DNA of 14,253 nucleotides from an uncultured Prevotellaceae bacterium (GTDB taxonomy: Bacteria > Bacteroidota > Bacteroidia > Bacteroidales > Bacteroidaceae). The position numbers and the translations under genes are program-made. Location: assembly GCA_937892315.1 (NCBI GenBank), contig CALAVF010000251.1, forward strand, positions 1 through 14,253, given 5' to 3'. Positions within the stretch are counted from its first letter, which is position 1; every line of letters begins with the position of its first letter. The notes below the pieces were generated by a model. That model made no database searches and was not told where the DNA came from. It worked only from the letters and a program-made list of their open reading frames with translations. Below are positions 7,627 to 14,253 of this stretch, piece by piece.

Positions 7627-9070
7627 ATCGAATGAGTTTGTGCGGCGGGTGGCGGAGAAGAAATATGAGTTTGGCTTCACCACCGATGTACATACCGAAA
7701 TCATCGAGAAAGGTCTTAATGAGGACGTGATACGCCTCATCTCCCAGAAGAAGGCAGAGCCGGAGTGGTTGCTCCAGTTCCGCCTTGATGCTTATCGCTA
7801 TTGGCTGATGCAGACACAACCCGCCTGGGGACATGTGCATCTGCCTGAGATTGACTATCAGGCCATCTCCTACTATGCCGACCCTACCGCCAACAGCAAG
7901 AAGGGGCCCAAGAGTGTGGAGGAGATTGACCCCGAACTGATGAAGACCTTCGACAAGTTGGGCATCCCCCTGGAGGAACGGCTTGCCCTCTCAGGCACAG
8001 CCGTCGATGCCGTGATGGATTCGGTGTCGGTGAAGACCACCTTCAAGGAAAAACTCTCGGAGAAAGGCATCATCTTCTGCTCCATCAGCGAGGCGGTGCG
8101 TCAGTATCCCGATTTGGTACGCCAGTATCTGGGCAGCGTTGTGCCTCCCAAGGACAACTACTTCGCCGCCCTCAACAGTGCCGTGTTCTCCGATGGCTCC
8201 TTTGTCTATATCCCCAAGAACACCCGCTGTCCGATGGAACTTTCCACCTACTTCCGCATCAATGCCAGGAACACGGGGCAGTTTGAGCGTACCCTTATCG
8301 TGTGTGACGAGGGTTCCTACGTGTCTTATCTGGAAGGCTGCACGGCTCCGATGCGAGACGAGAATCAACTTCATGCTGCCATCGTGGAAATCGTGGTGAT
8401 GGATAATGCCGAGGTGAAGTATTCGACGGTGCAGAACTGGTATCCTGGCGATGCCGAAGGACGAGGCGGCGTGCTGAACCTCGTGACGAAGCGTGGCGAC
8501 CTCAGGGGTGTGAACAGCAAACTCTCGTGGACACAGGTGGAGACGGGTTCCGCCATCACGTGGAAGTACCCCTCTTGTGTGCTGAGGGGTGACAACAGTC
8601 AGGCAGAGTTCTATTCTGTGGCTGTGACCAACCATCATCAGGAGGCAGACACGGGCACGAAGATGATACATCTGGGCAAGAACACCCGTTCCACCATCAT
8701 TTCCAAAGGTATCTCGGCAGGTCAGTCGCAGAACTCCTATCGAGGTTTGGTGAGAGTGGGTAAACATGCTGACGGGGCACGCAACTACTCGTCGTGCGAC
8801 TCCCTGCTGTTGGGCAGCGAGTGTGGGGCACATACGTTCCCCTACATGGACATCCACAACAACACTGCCACCGTGGAACACGAAGCCACCACTTCGAAAA
8901 TCAACGAGGATCAACTCTTCTATTGTAACCAACGAGGCATCTCCACTGAGGAAGCCGTGGGGCTTATTGTCAACGGTTATGCCAAGGAGGTCATCAACAA
9001 ATTGCCGATGGAGTTTGCGGTGGAGGCACAGAAACTGCTTAGCGTTTCCCTCGAAGGAACCGTTGGATAA
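7619..9070 (+). CDS. sufB: Fe-S cluster assembly scaffold protein SufB
   Basis: SufB is the core scaffold on which the SufBCD complex builds nascent Fe-S clusters in the cytosol. The 483 residues fit the family (E. coli 495). Counting back from the conserved C-terminus ([19 protein letters not shown]), the Cys of [11 protein letters not shown] is residue 393 and corresponds to E. coli Cys405, the sulfur acceptor. The second Glu of VEHEATTSK is residue 422 and corresponds to E. coli Glu434. The beta-helix core ([35 protein letters not shown]) is intact. The ATG at 7619 lies inside the end of cvpA, which points to translational coupling; the protein then begins [20 protein letters not shown], usual for the family. 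SufC follows after 41 bases. Confidence 0.97.
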   Translation: MSESNEFVRRVAEKKYEFGFTTDVHTEIIEKGLNEDVIRLISQKKAEPEWLLQFRLDAYRYWLMQTQPAWGHVHLPEIDYQAISYYADPTANSKKGPKSVEEIDPELMKTFDKLGIPLEERLALSGTAVDAVMDSVSVKTTFKEKLSEKGIIFCSISEAVRQYPDLVRQYLGSVVPPKDNYFAALNSAVFSDGSFVYIPKNTRCPMELSTYFRINARNTGQFERTLIVCDEGSYVSYLEGCTAPMRDENQLHAAIVEIVVMDNAEVKYSTVQNWYPGDAEGRGGVLNLVTKRGDLRGVNSKLSWTQVETGSAITWKYPSCVLRGDNSQAEFYSVAVTNHHQEADTGTKMIHLGKNTRSTIISKGISAGQSQNSYRGLVRVGKHADGARNYSSCDSLLLGSECGAHTFPYMDIHNNTATVEHEATTSKINEDQLFYCNQRGISTEEAVGLIVNGYAKEVINKLPMEFAVEAQKLLSVSLEGTVG

Positions 9071-9073
9071 AAG

Positions 9074-9105
9074 AAATTGTACATTGTAAATGGTAAATTG
9101 TACAT
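9074..9105. repeat. Direct repeat AAATTGTACAT in the sufB-sufC gap
   Basis: AAATTGTACAT occurs at 9074-9084 and again at 9095-9105, a 21-base period with the spacer TGTAAATGGT. It fills nearly all of the 41-base gap before the sufC ATG at 9112. The GTACAT core is shared with the palindrome ahead of infB (4083-4110). Confidence 0.65.
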
Positions 9106-9111
9106 GACATT

Positions 9112-9861
9112 ATGTTAGACATTAGGAACTTACACGCCAAAGTAGGCGAAAAAGAAATATTGAAGGGTGTCAATCTGACCATCAAGGATGGTGAGATTCA
9201 CGCTTTGATGGGCACCAATGGTGCAGGCAAATCGACCCTGAGCAATGTCATCGTCGGCAACCCTGCATACGAGGTGACAGAGGGAACTATCACCTTCAAT
9301 GGAAAGAACCTGCTCGACATGAACACCGAAGAGCGTGCCCATGCTGGCATCTTTATGTCGTTTCAGGCACCCATCGAAATCCCTGGTGTCTCCATGACCA
9401 ACTTCATGCGAGCCGCCGTCAATGCCCGTCGTGAGGCACAAGGTAAGGAGCCGCTGAAGAGCACGGACTTTCTCAAGGTGATGCGAGAGAAGCGGAAACT
9501 CGTTGAGATTGACCAGAAACTGATGAACCGCTCTGTCAACGAAGGCTTCTCTGGTGGCGAGAAGAAGCGTAACGAAATCTTCCAGATGGCGATGCTGGAA
9601 CCGACCTTCTGCATCCTCGACGAGACGGATTCGGGTCTTGATGTGGATGCCCTCCGCATCGTGGCAGAAGGCTTCAACAAACTCCGCACCGCCGAGACCA
9701 GTGCCTTGATTATCACCCACTACCAGCGCCTGCTCGACTACATCCGTCCCGATGTGGTGCATGTGCTCATCGACGGCAAAATCGTCAAGACAGGAGGCTC
9801 CGACCTTGCACAAAAGATTGAAGACAACGGATTTGACTGGCTCAAAGAGGAATTGGCATGA
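9112..9861 (+). CDS. sufC: Fe-S cluster assembly ATPase SufC
   Basis: SufC is the ABC-type ATPase of the SufBCD complex; ATP binding drives its dimerisation and remodels SufB-SufD for cluster formation. It is a soluble protein of 249 residues, the usual length. Walker A GTNGAGKST is at 34-42, the Q-loop glutamine at 85 (SFQAPIEIPGV), the ABC signature FSGGEKKRNE at 146-155, Walker B with catalytic Glu in ILDETDSGLD at 168-177, and the switch histidine in ITHYQR at 201-206. SGGEKKRNE and DETDSGLD are diagnostic of SufC among ABC ATPases. The start at 9112 follows a repeat-filled A/T-rich gap. The end overlaps the sufD ATG by four bases (ATGA). Confidence 0.97.
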   Translation: MLDIRNLHAKVGEKEILKGVNLTIKDGEIHALMGTNGAGKSTLSNVIVGNPAYEVTEGTITFNGKNLLDMNTEERAHAGIFMSFQAPIEIPGVSMTNFMRAAVNARREAQGKEPLKSTDFLKVMREKRKLVEIDQKLMNRSVNEGFSGGEKKRNEIFQMAMLEPTFCILDETDSGLDVDALRIVAEGFNKLRTAETSALIITHYQRLLDYIRPDVVHVLIDGKIVKTGGSDLAQKIEDNGFDWLKEELA

Positions 9862-11075
9862 ACAGCGAACAGCAATACATAGAACTTTACCAAGAGGCAG
9901 CCGACACCATCAAGGCTCGCAGTTGCCCTGTGATGAATGCCGTTCGTGACGAGGCTTTTGCCAGATTCCGTCAGGAGGGCTTCCCCTCCAAGAAGGTGGA
10001 ACGCTACCGTTATACCGACGTGGATGCTGCCTTTGCCCCTAACTACGGCATCTCGCTCTCGCCTCTCACGGTCAAGCCTTCCCCCTATATCTATCATCTG
10101 AAGGATGCTCCCGTAGATGTGGCACCCTACTACCACCAAGTGGCAGATGTCGCCGACCCCCTCACCGCTCTCAATACGGCACTCGTACACGATGCCCTGC
10201 TGATTTATGTGCCCAAGAATACGCAGGTGGAAGACCCCATCGTGGTGGACAACTGGCTTCGTGGCAACGCTCCCACCATGATGAACCGCCGCGTACTCGT
10301 CCTCCTCCAGTCGGGAGCCGAAGCCACCGTCATCATCAACGACCACGCCGCCGACAAGCAGCAGTTCCTCACCACCCAGGTGATGGAAATTGTCTGCCAC
10401 GACAATAGCCGTCTCGACCTCTACGAAATCGAAGAGACCACCCCCCTGTGCTCGCGATTCTCCAACGTCTATCTGCGTGCAGGGCATGACTGCTCCATCA
10501 AGCACAACAGCATTACCCTCTTCAACGGACAGACACGCAACCTCTGCGACGTTTATCTTACGGGCGAGCACACCGAGGTCACCCTCAACGGCTGTGCCAT
10601 CGGCAGTGGCAAGCAGCGCATCGACAACAATACCCTCATAGACCATCTGGTACCCAACTGCCAATCCAACGAACTCTACAAGTACGTGGTCGATGACCAA
10701 GCCGTGGGAGCCTTCGCCGGCAAAATCCTTGTCGAGAAAGACGCTCAGAAGACCGCCTCGCAAGAGACCAATGCCAACCTCTGTGCCTCCTCCGACGCAC
10801 GGATGTACACCCAACCGATGCTCGAAATCTATGCCGACGACGTGAAATGTGCCCACGGCTCCACCGTCGGCGTGATGGACGAGGCAGCCCTCTTCTACAT
10901 GCGTCAGCGTGGCATCCCTGAATCCGAAGCCCGCACCCTGCTCAAGAACGCCTTCATGGGTCAGGTGATTGACCAAATCAAGTACGAACCCCTCCGTCAG
11001 CGCCTTTACGTCAAGGTCGAAAAACGCTTCCGTGGCGAACTCGACAAGTGCGAAGATTGCCGACTCTGCAAATAA
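9858..11075 (+). CDS. sufD: Fe-S cluster assembly protein SufD, with Cys-rich tail
   Basis: SufD pairs with SufB and SufC in the scaffold complex and is needed for iron acquisition there. In 405 residues the N-terminal half is variable and the C-terminal beta-helix is typical. KCAHGSTVGVMDEAALFYMRQRGI holds His333, equivalent to E. coli SufD His360, which works with SufB Cys405 at the cluster-building interface. The ATG at 9858 overlaps the sufC stop (ATGA), indicating coupled translation. Codons are strongly C-ending compared with nusA. The odd point is the C-terminus, DKCEDCRLCK, with Cys398, Cys401 and Cys404 in a C-x2-C-x2-C array, absent from the E. coli protein as I recall it. Nine bases separate it from sufS. 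Confidence 0.95.
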   Translation: MNSEQQYIELYQEAADTIKARSCPVMNAVRDEAFARFRQEGFPSKKVERYRYTDVDAAFAPNYGISLSPLTVKPSPYIYHLKDAPVDVAPYYHQVADVADPLTALNTALVHDALLIYVPKNTQVEDPIVVDNWLRGNAPTMMNRRVLVLLQSGAEATVIINDHAADKQQFLTTQVMEIVCHDNSRLDLYEIEETTPLCSRFSNVYLRAGHDCSIKHNSITLFNGQTRNLCDVYLTGEHTEVTLNGCAIGSGKQRIDNNTLIDHLVPNCQSNELYKYVVDDQAVGAFAGKILVEKDAQKTASQETNANLCASSDARMYTQPMLEIYADDVKCAHGSTVGVMDEAALFYMRQRGIPESEARTLLKNAFMGQVIDQIKYEPLRQRLYVKVEKRFRGELDKCEDCRLCK

Positions 11076-11084
11076 GACACAAAC

Positions 11085-12314
11085 ATGTACTCCATCCACG
11101 ACATACGCAACGACTTCCCCATCCTTTCTCGCGAAGTCTATGGACACCCTCTCGTCTATCTCGACAACGGAGCCACCACCCAGAAACCCCGATGTGTGGT
11201 GGAGGCGATGGTGGACGAATACTACAACGTGAATGCCAACGTGCATCGTGGCGTACACTTCCTTTCCCAACAGGCGACCGACCTCCACGAAGCCAGCCGC
11301 GAGACAGTCAGGGCGTTTGTCAATGCCCGTTCCACCTCCGAAATCCTCTTCACCCGAGGCACCACCGAAAGCATCAACCTGCTCGCCTTCACCTTTGGCG
11401 AAGCCTTCATCCACGAGGGTGATGAAATCCTCATCAGCACCATGGAGCATCACAGCAACATCGTTCCTTGGCAGATGATGTGCCAACGCAAAGGGGCGGT
11501 GCTGAAAGTCATCCCCATGACCGACGAGGGCGAACTTCTTATGGATGCCTACGAAACCCTGTTGACCGAACGCACACGCCTCGTCTGTTGCACTCACGTC
11601 AGCAATGTGCTCGGCACGGTGAACCCCGTGAAGGAAATCATTCGCATCGCTCATCAGCACGACATCCCCGTCCTCATCGACGGAGCACAATCCGTGCCCC
11701 ACATGCCCGTCGATGTGCAAGACCTCGATTGTGACTTTTTCGCCTTTTCTGGGCACAAAGTCTATGGCCCCACAGGTGTGGGAGTCCTCTACGGCAAAGA
11801 AGCGTGGCTCGACCGTCTTCCCCCCTATCAGGGCGGTGGCGAGATGATCAAGAACGTCACCTTTGAGCACACCACCTACAACGACCTGCCCTACAAGTTC
11901 GAGGCAGGTACCCCCGACTATGTCGCCACCCACGCTCTTGCCACAGCCCTTGATTATGTCAGCACCCTCGGTATGGACAACATCTTCCGCCACGAGCAGC
12001 AACTCACCCGCTATGCCGTCGAGCAACTTCGCACGATTGACGGCATGACCCTCTTCGGACACACCCGTGGTGCTGCTGACGCTGTCATCTCTTTCCTCGT
12101 TCGGAAAGACGGACACTACATCCACCACCTCGACCTCGGCACCCTCCTCGACCGCCTCGGCATCGCCGTCCGCACTGGTCACCACTGTGCAGAACCCCTC
12201 ATGCACCGCCTCGGCATCGAAGGCACTGTCCGTGCCTCCTTCGCCCTTTACAACACCACTGCCGAAGTCGATGCCCTCGTGGCAGGCATACGACGCGTCG
12301 TGCAGATGTTCTAA
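11085..12314 (+). CDS. sufS: Cysteine desulfurase SufS
   Basis: SufS is the PLP enzyme that removes sulfur from L-cysteine, giving alanine and a persulfide that is passed to the SufBCD scaffold. The 409 residues match the group II (SufS/CsdA) type. HHSN at 122-125 carries the PLP-stacking His, DGAQS at 199-203 the Asp that contacts the PLP nitrogen, and SGHK at 222-225 the Schiff-base Lys225. RTGHHCAEP holds the active-site Cys368, in the position of E. coli Cys364 and on the short loop typical of this group. The group normally needs a SufE or SufU partner, and neither is in this window. It is the last gene of the plus-strand block. Leu codons are mostly CTC, unlike the CTG of nusA. Confidence 0.96.
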   Translation: MYSIHDIRNDFPILSREVYGHPLVYLDNGATTQKPRCVVEAMVDEYYNVNANVHRGVHFLSQQATDLHEASRETVRAFVNARSTSEILFTRGTTESINLLAFTFGEAFIHEGDEILISTMEHHSNIVPWQMMCQRKGAVLKVIPMTDEGELLMDAYETLLTERTRLVCCTHVSNVLGTVNPVKEIIRIAHQHDIPVLIDGAQSVPHMPVDVQDLDCDFFAFSGHKVYGPTGVGVLYGKEAWLDRLPPYQGGGEMIKNVTFEHTTYNDLPYKFEAGTPDYVATHALATALDYVSTLGMDNIFRHEQQLTRYAVEQLRTIDGMTLFGHTRGAADAVISFLVRKDGHYIHHLDLGTLLDRLGIAVRTGHHCAEPLMHRLGIEGTVRASFALYNTTAEVDALVAGIRRVVQMF

Positions 12315-12368
12315 ATCTTTGCTTGAAAGCGTTTTTCCCTACCTTTTTTGTGCTTTTGCCGCAGGTGT

Positions 12369-12479
12369 TCTTAAAACTAAACTTAGATTTTATAAAATCC
12401 AACTTAAATTTTATAAAATTGAACTTGAATTTATATAAATCTAACTTGAATTTTATAAAATCTAAGTTTAGTTTTAAGA
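12369..12479. repeat. 21-bp tandem array bounded by a perfect 30-bp inverted repeat
   Basis: Arms 12369-12398 and 12450-12479 are exact reverse complements (outer end TCTTAAAACTAAACTTAG, inner end ATTTTATAAAAT). Between and across them run four units of 21 bases at 12380-12400, 12401-12421, 12422-12442 and 12443-12463, each of the form AACTTrrATTTwATAwAATy. The core AGATTTTATAAAATCT is itself a perfect palindrome. The whole 111-base stretch could fold into one long hairpin with a few mismatches, or into a row of small ones. It may act as a bidirectional terminator between convergent genes, or be a dispersed repeat; both are inference. Confidence 0.85.
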
Positions 12480-12506
12480 GCGACACGAGCAGAAGAGGGT
12501 AGAGGA

Positions 12507-12538
12507 AAGCCGCTTGAGACCTTTGTCCCAAGCGGCTT
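12507..12538. terminator. GC-rich hairpin between the two repeat arrays
   Basis: AAGCCGCTTG (12507-12516) and CAAGCGGCTT (12529-12538) are exact inverted repeats around a 12-base loop. The position between convergent genes suits a bidirectional terminator. Read on the minus strand the stem is followed by TCCTCT, on the plus strand by GAGGTTGT, so neither side has a proper T-run; the terminator role is only probable. Confidence 0.5.
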
Positions 12539-12573
12539 GAGGTTGTGATGCCGAACAGCGTGGGGTGACGACA

Positions 12574-12688
12574 CCCATTTGTTGATGGCAATGATACCAG
12601 TTTGTCAATGGCAACGATACCAGTTTGTCGATGGCAACGAAACCTGTTTGTTGATGGCAACGATGCCACGCTGTGGTTGGCTGTTATA
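12574..12688. repeat. 23-bp tandem repeat, four good copies and one decayed
   Basis: Units at 12574-12596, 12597-12619, 12620-12642 and 12643-12665 share the core GTTTGTYGATGGCAACGA with a leading CCA. A fifth, decayed unit in register at 12666-12688 runs over the merR stop codon (TTA at 12684-12686). The period of 23 is not a multiple of three, which argues against a coding origin. The sequence is unrelated to the 21-bp array 95 bases away. Confidence 0.8.
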
Positions 12689-13034
12689 CCAATCCGTTCA
12701 GATTCCTGCCGATGTCCTGCAAGTCGTTGCGGAGGGAACGAAGCCGTTCAATCACCTCCACCTGCTTGTTCACACCGCCGCCCTTGTCACGCTTAATCAT
12801 GTCGCGTGCACCTTGCAGGGTCATGCCGCGCTCCTTCACAAGATGATGCACCAGCCGCACCTGTTCGATGTCGTCCTTCGTGTACTGCCGAATGCCGCGA
12901 CCCGCCTTCTGTGGCTTGATGTTGGGGAACTCTTTTTCCCAGTAGCGGAGCAGGGTTTCCGTCACATTGAATTTCTGTGCCACCTCGCTGATGCTGTAGA
13001 ACATCTTGAGGTCCTTGTTCTTGTTGAGTGCCAT
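12684..13034 (-). CDS. Small MerR-family transcriptional regulator
   Basis: The 116-residue protein opens with a MerR winged helix-turn-helix. YSISEVAQKFNVTETLLRYW (about 13-32) is the recognition HTH, GRGIRQYTKDDIEQVRLVHHL (split at residue 56 by the wing turn) gives the R-Y-T motif, and KERGMTLQGARDMI is the third helix. A short coiled-coil segment (VIERLRSLRNDLQDIG) follows, with no cysteine or large effector domain, so it is not a metal-sensing MerR. Small proteins of this form are common in Bacteroidetes; their targets are mostly unknown. It starts 9 bases after the pepD stop and is probably co-transcribed with it. Its last codons overlap a decayed copy of the 23-bp repeat. Confidence 0.88.
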   Translation of the reverse strand: MALNKNKDLKMFYSISEVAQKFNVTETLLRYWEKEFPNIKPQKAGRGIRQYTKDDIEQVRLVHHLVKERGMTLQGARDMIKRDKGGGVNKQVEVIERLRSLRNDLQDIGRNLNGLV

Positions 13035-13043
13035 AAGCGGTTG

Positions 13044-14213
13044 TTATTTTTTCTTGGGGATATTCTTCAGAATCTCAAGGGTGAAGTCGTAGAACTTCTG
13101 CACGGTGGGGATGAGGGAGGCCTCGCTTGGAGTGTGAGGGCTGACCAGGGTGGGGCCATAACTTGCCATGTCCATTTCTGGATAGTTCACGCCGATGATG
13201 CCGCACTCCAGTCCTGCATGGCAGGCACCGACAATCGGCTTCTTGCCGTAAAGTTTCTCGTAGATGTCTGACATGGAGGCAACCAACGCACTCTTCGGGT
13301 TGGGCTGCCAGCCGCTGTAGCCACCCTCGAGCGACACCTTCATGCCTGCCATCGAGAAGCAGCCGACGAGACCGTTGCAGAGGTAGAGTTTCATGCTGTC
13401 CTGTGAGGAACGTGCCAGACAGATGACCTCAGCCTTGCCGTCGCCCACGTTGATGATAGCGAGGTTGCTGGACGTTTCCACCAGGTCGGGCATGGATGGT
13501 GTGTAACGCAGCACGCCGTCGTGAGCCGCCATCACGGCATTGATGAGGTTCTCCTGAATCTCCTGTGGAACAGCCTTGGCAGGGATGCGGAGGGTGGGGG
13601 TTGCGGTGAGTTGGAAACCGTTGGTCTCGATGTCCTTGAACTCCTCGGTGAAGATGGCCTTGCTCTTCTCAATCAGGGCGAGGAACTCAGCCTCCTGTGC
13701 CTTTGGCACGAGCACGGTAGCCTCGCATTCGCGTGGGATGGCGTTACGCATGTTGCCGCCATGCCAGTTGACCAGCCATGCCTGCTGGGTGTTGACCGCA
13801 GCAAAGAGGATGCGAGCCATCAGTTTGTTGGCGTTGGCACGACCCTTGAAAATCTCGATGCCCGAGTGTCCGCCCAGCAGCCCCTTGATGACAATGTTGT
13901 AGCAGAGCATATTGTCGGGATTCACGTTCAGTTCCTGATACTCCATGTTTGCCACCACGTCCATGCCGCCGGCACAGCCAATGGTGATTTCGCCCTCGGT
14001 CTCAGAGTCGAGGTTGAGCAGGTACTTGCCTGAAAGTTGACCGCCTTTCAGTTGGAACGCGCCGTCCATGCCTGTCTCTTCGTCGCGGGTGATGAGCACC
14101 TCGATGGGACCGTGCTCCACGGTGTCATCCTCGATAATCGCCATGGCGGCAGCCACGCCCATTCCGTCGTCAGCACCGAGGGTCGTGTTGCGGGCGGTTA
14201 CCCATTCGCCGTC
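13044..14213 (-). CDS. pepD: Xaa-His dipeptidase (aminoacyl-histidine dipeptidase), 5' partial
   Basis: This is a cytosolic M20-family metallopeptidase that cleaves dipeptides such as those with C-terminal histidine. Reading inward from base 14213 the frame gives DGEWVTARNTTLGADDGMGVA, which holds the bridging metal ligand Asp (E. coli Asp119 region). TRDEETG (catalytic and metal Glu), LNLDSE (Asp) and, near the end, LVSPHTPSE (metal His) follow. The visible 389 residues compare with about 485 in E. coli, so roughly the first 95-100, including the first metal His, are missing. The Met at 14162 is internal and not the start. The lid domain insertion (residues around ELNVNPDNMLCYN to TPTLRIPAK) is present. 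The gene is cut by the contig end, after which adapter sequence follows. merR lies 9 bases downstream. Confidence 0.93.
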   Translation of the reverse strand, partial: DGEWVTARNTTLGADDGMGVAAAMAIIEDDTVEHGPIEVLITRDEETGMDGAFQLKGGQLSGKYLLNLDSETEGEITIGCAGGMDVVANMEYQELNVNPDNMLCYNIVIKGLLGGHSGIEIFKGRANANKLMARILFAAVNTQQAWLVNWHGGNMRNAIPRECEATVLVPKAQEAEFLALIEKSKAIFTEEFKDIETNGFQLTATPTLRIPAKAVPQEIQENLINAVMAAHDGVLRYTPSMPDLVETSSNLAIINVGDGKAEVICLARSSQDSMKLYLCNGLVGCFSMAGMKVSLEGGYSGWQPNPKSALVASMSDIYEKLYGKKPIVGACHAGLECGIIGVNYPEMDMASYGPTLVSPHTPSEASLIPTVQKFYDFTLEILKNIPKKK

Positions 14214-14253
14214 AGATCGGAAGAGCGTCGTGTAGGGAAAGAGTGTAGATCTC
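14214..14253. other. Illumina sequencing adapter (contamination, not genomic)
   Basis: The last 40 bases start AGATCGGAAGAGCGTCGTGT and continue to TAGATCTC, matching the reverse complement of the Illumina P5/TruSeq universal adapter over their full length as I know it. The pepD protein motif is intact up to base 14213 and loses family resemblance (SRFLTTYPF...) exactly at 14214. The stretch is an untrimmed adapter at a contig end. Confidence 0.97.

Larger units (their letters stand above)
12315..12683. other. Convergent intergenic region made mostly of repeats
   Basis: This 369-base gap lies between the ends of sufS (plus) and the merR-like gene (minus). It opens with a weak stem (GCTTGAAAGC) followed by TTTTT at about 12318-12336, a poor but possible sufS terminator. 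It then holds the 21-bp array with its flanking inverted repeat, a GC-rich hairpin, and the 23-bp array. I see no credible gene: frames crossing it are low-complexity translations of the repeats. Confidence 0.7.

Noticed and set aside
6088..7740. 550-residue minus-strand frame opposite infB-cvpA
   Set aside because: It is antisense to conserved IF-2 domains and has no recognisable motifs.
9738..12206. 822-residue open frame on the minus strand opposite sufC-sufD-sufS
   Set aside because: It is fully antisense to three genes with intact catalytic motifs. The Val/Gly/Asp-rich translation is a by-product of C-ending codons.
12574..12665. CRISPR array
   Set aside because: The units are contiguous 23-base tandem copies without spacers, and no cas gene is present.
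12199..12669. 156-residue minus-strand frame with heptad-like residues (LDFIKFK)
   Set aside because: The periodicity is the 21-bp DNA repeat read in frame. The rest is repeat DNA and antisense sufS, so there is no sign of a real protein.
12579..13271. 230-residue plus-strand frame starting in the 23-bp array
   Set aside because: It begins as translated repeat and continues antisense to merR and pepD.
14160..14162. ATG at 14162 (minus) as the pepD start
   Set aside because: The upstream in-frame codons encode the conserved TLGADDG metal-binding segment, so this Met is internal and the gene is truncated by the contig end.

Overview
The window reads as a chromosomal segment from a member of the Bacteroidales, most likely a Prevotella-like species. 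The reasons are the gene order rimP-nusA-infB-cvpA-sufBCDS, A-rich translation starts in place of Shine-Dalgarno sites, and a promoter of the Bacteroidetes type (TTTG, 20 bp, TAnnTTTG) ahead of rimP. Base composition is moderately GC-rich, with AT-rich intergenic DNA. No phage, transposase, CRISPR, tRNA or rRNA is visible.

Layout. (1) Bases 1-2061: the 3' part of a DUF3987-type P-loop ATPase gene, open to the left edge, followed by an unassigned 161-residue protein. Both look like accessory cargo, separated by low-complexity and palindromic repeat DNA. (2) Bases 2062-2323: an intergenic leader with an 8-bp tandem repeat, a good Bacteroidetes promoter, and a GNRA-capped hairpin plus T-run directly after the predicted transcription start. 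(3) Bases 2324-12314: one long co-directional block of rimP, nusA, infB, cvpA, sufB, sufC, sufD and sufS. Junctions are very tight (infB/cvpA abut, cvpA/sufB overlap by 8 bases, sufC/sufD overlap by 4), so ribosome maturation, transcription elongation and translation initiation are probably co-transcribed, at least partly, with Fe-S cluster assembly. (4) Bases 12315-12683: a convergent intergenic region holding two unrelated tandem repeats (21-bp and 23-bp units) and a GC-rich hairpin. The 21-bp array is bounded by a perfect 30-bp inverted repeat. (5) Bases 12684-14213 on the minus strand: pepD (Xaa-His dipeptidase, missing its N-terminus) followed 9 bases later by a small MerR-family regulator.

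How the genes fit together. SufB, SufC and SufD form the scaffold complex, and SufS supplies sulfur from cysteine. No sufE, sufU or sufA is in the window. RimP, NusA and IF2 are the usual translation/transcription trio. CvpA is a membrane protein at the junction of the two groups.

Data quality. The last 40 bases (14214-14253) match an Illumina sequencing adapter and are not genomic. The contig really ends at 14213, inside pepD. The left edge also cuts a gene. I found no convincing new multi-gene system. The least explained items are the repeat structures at 12369-12688, the leader hairpin at 2242-2263, the Cys-rich tail of SufD, and the accessory gene pair at the left.
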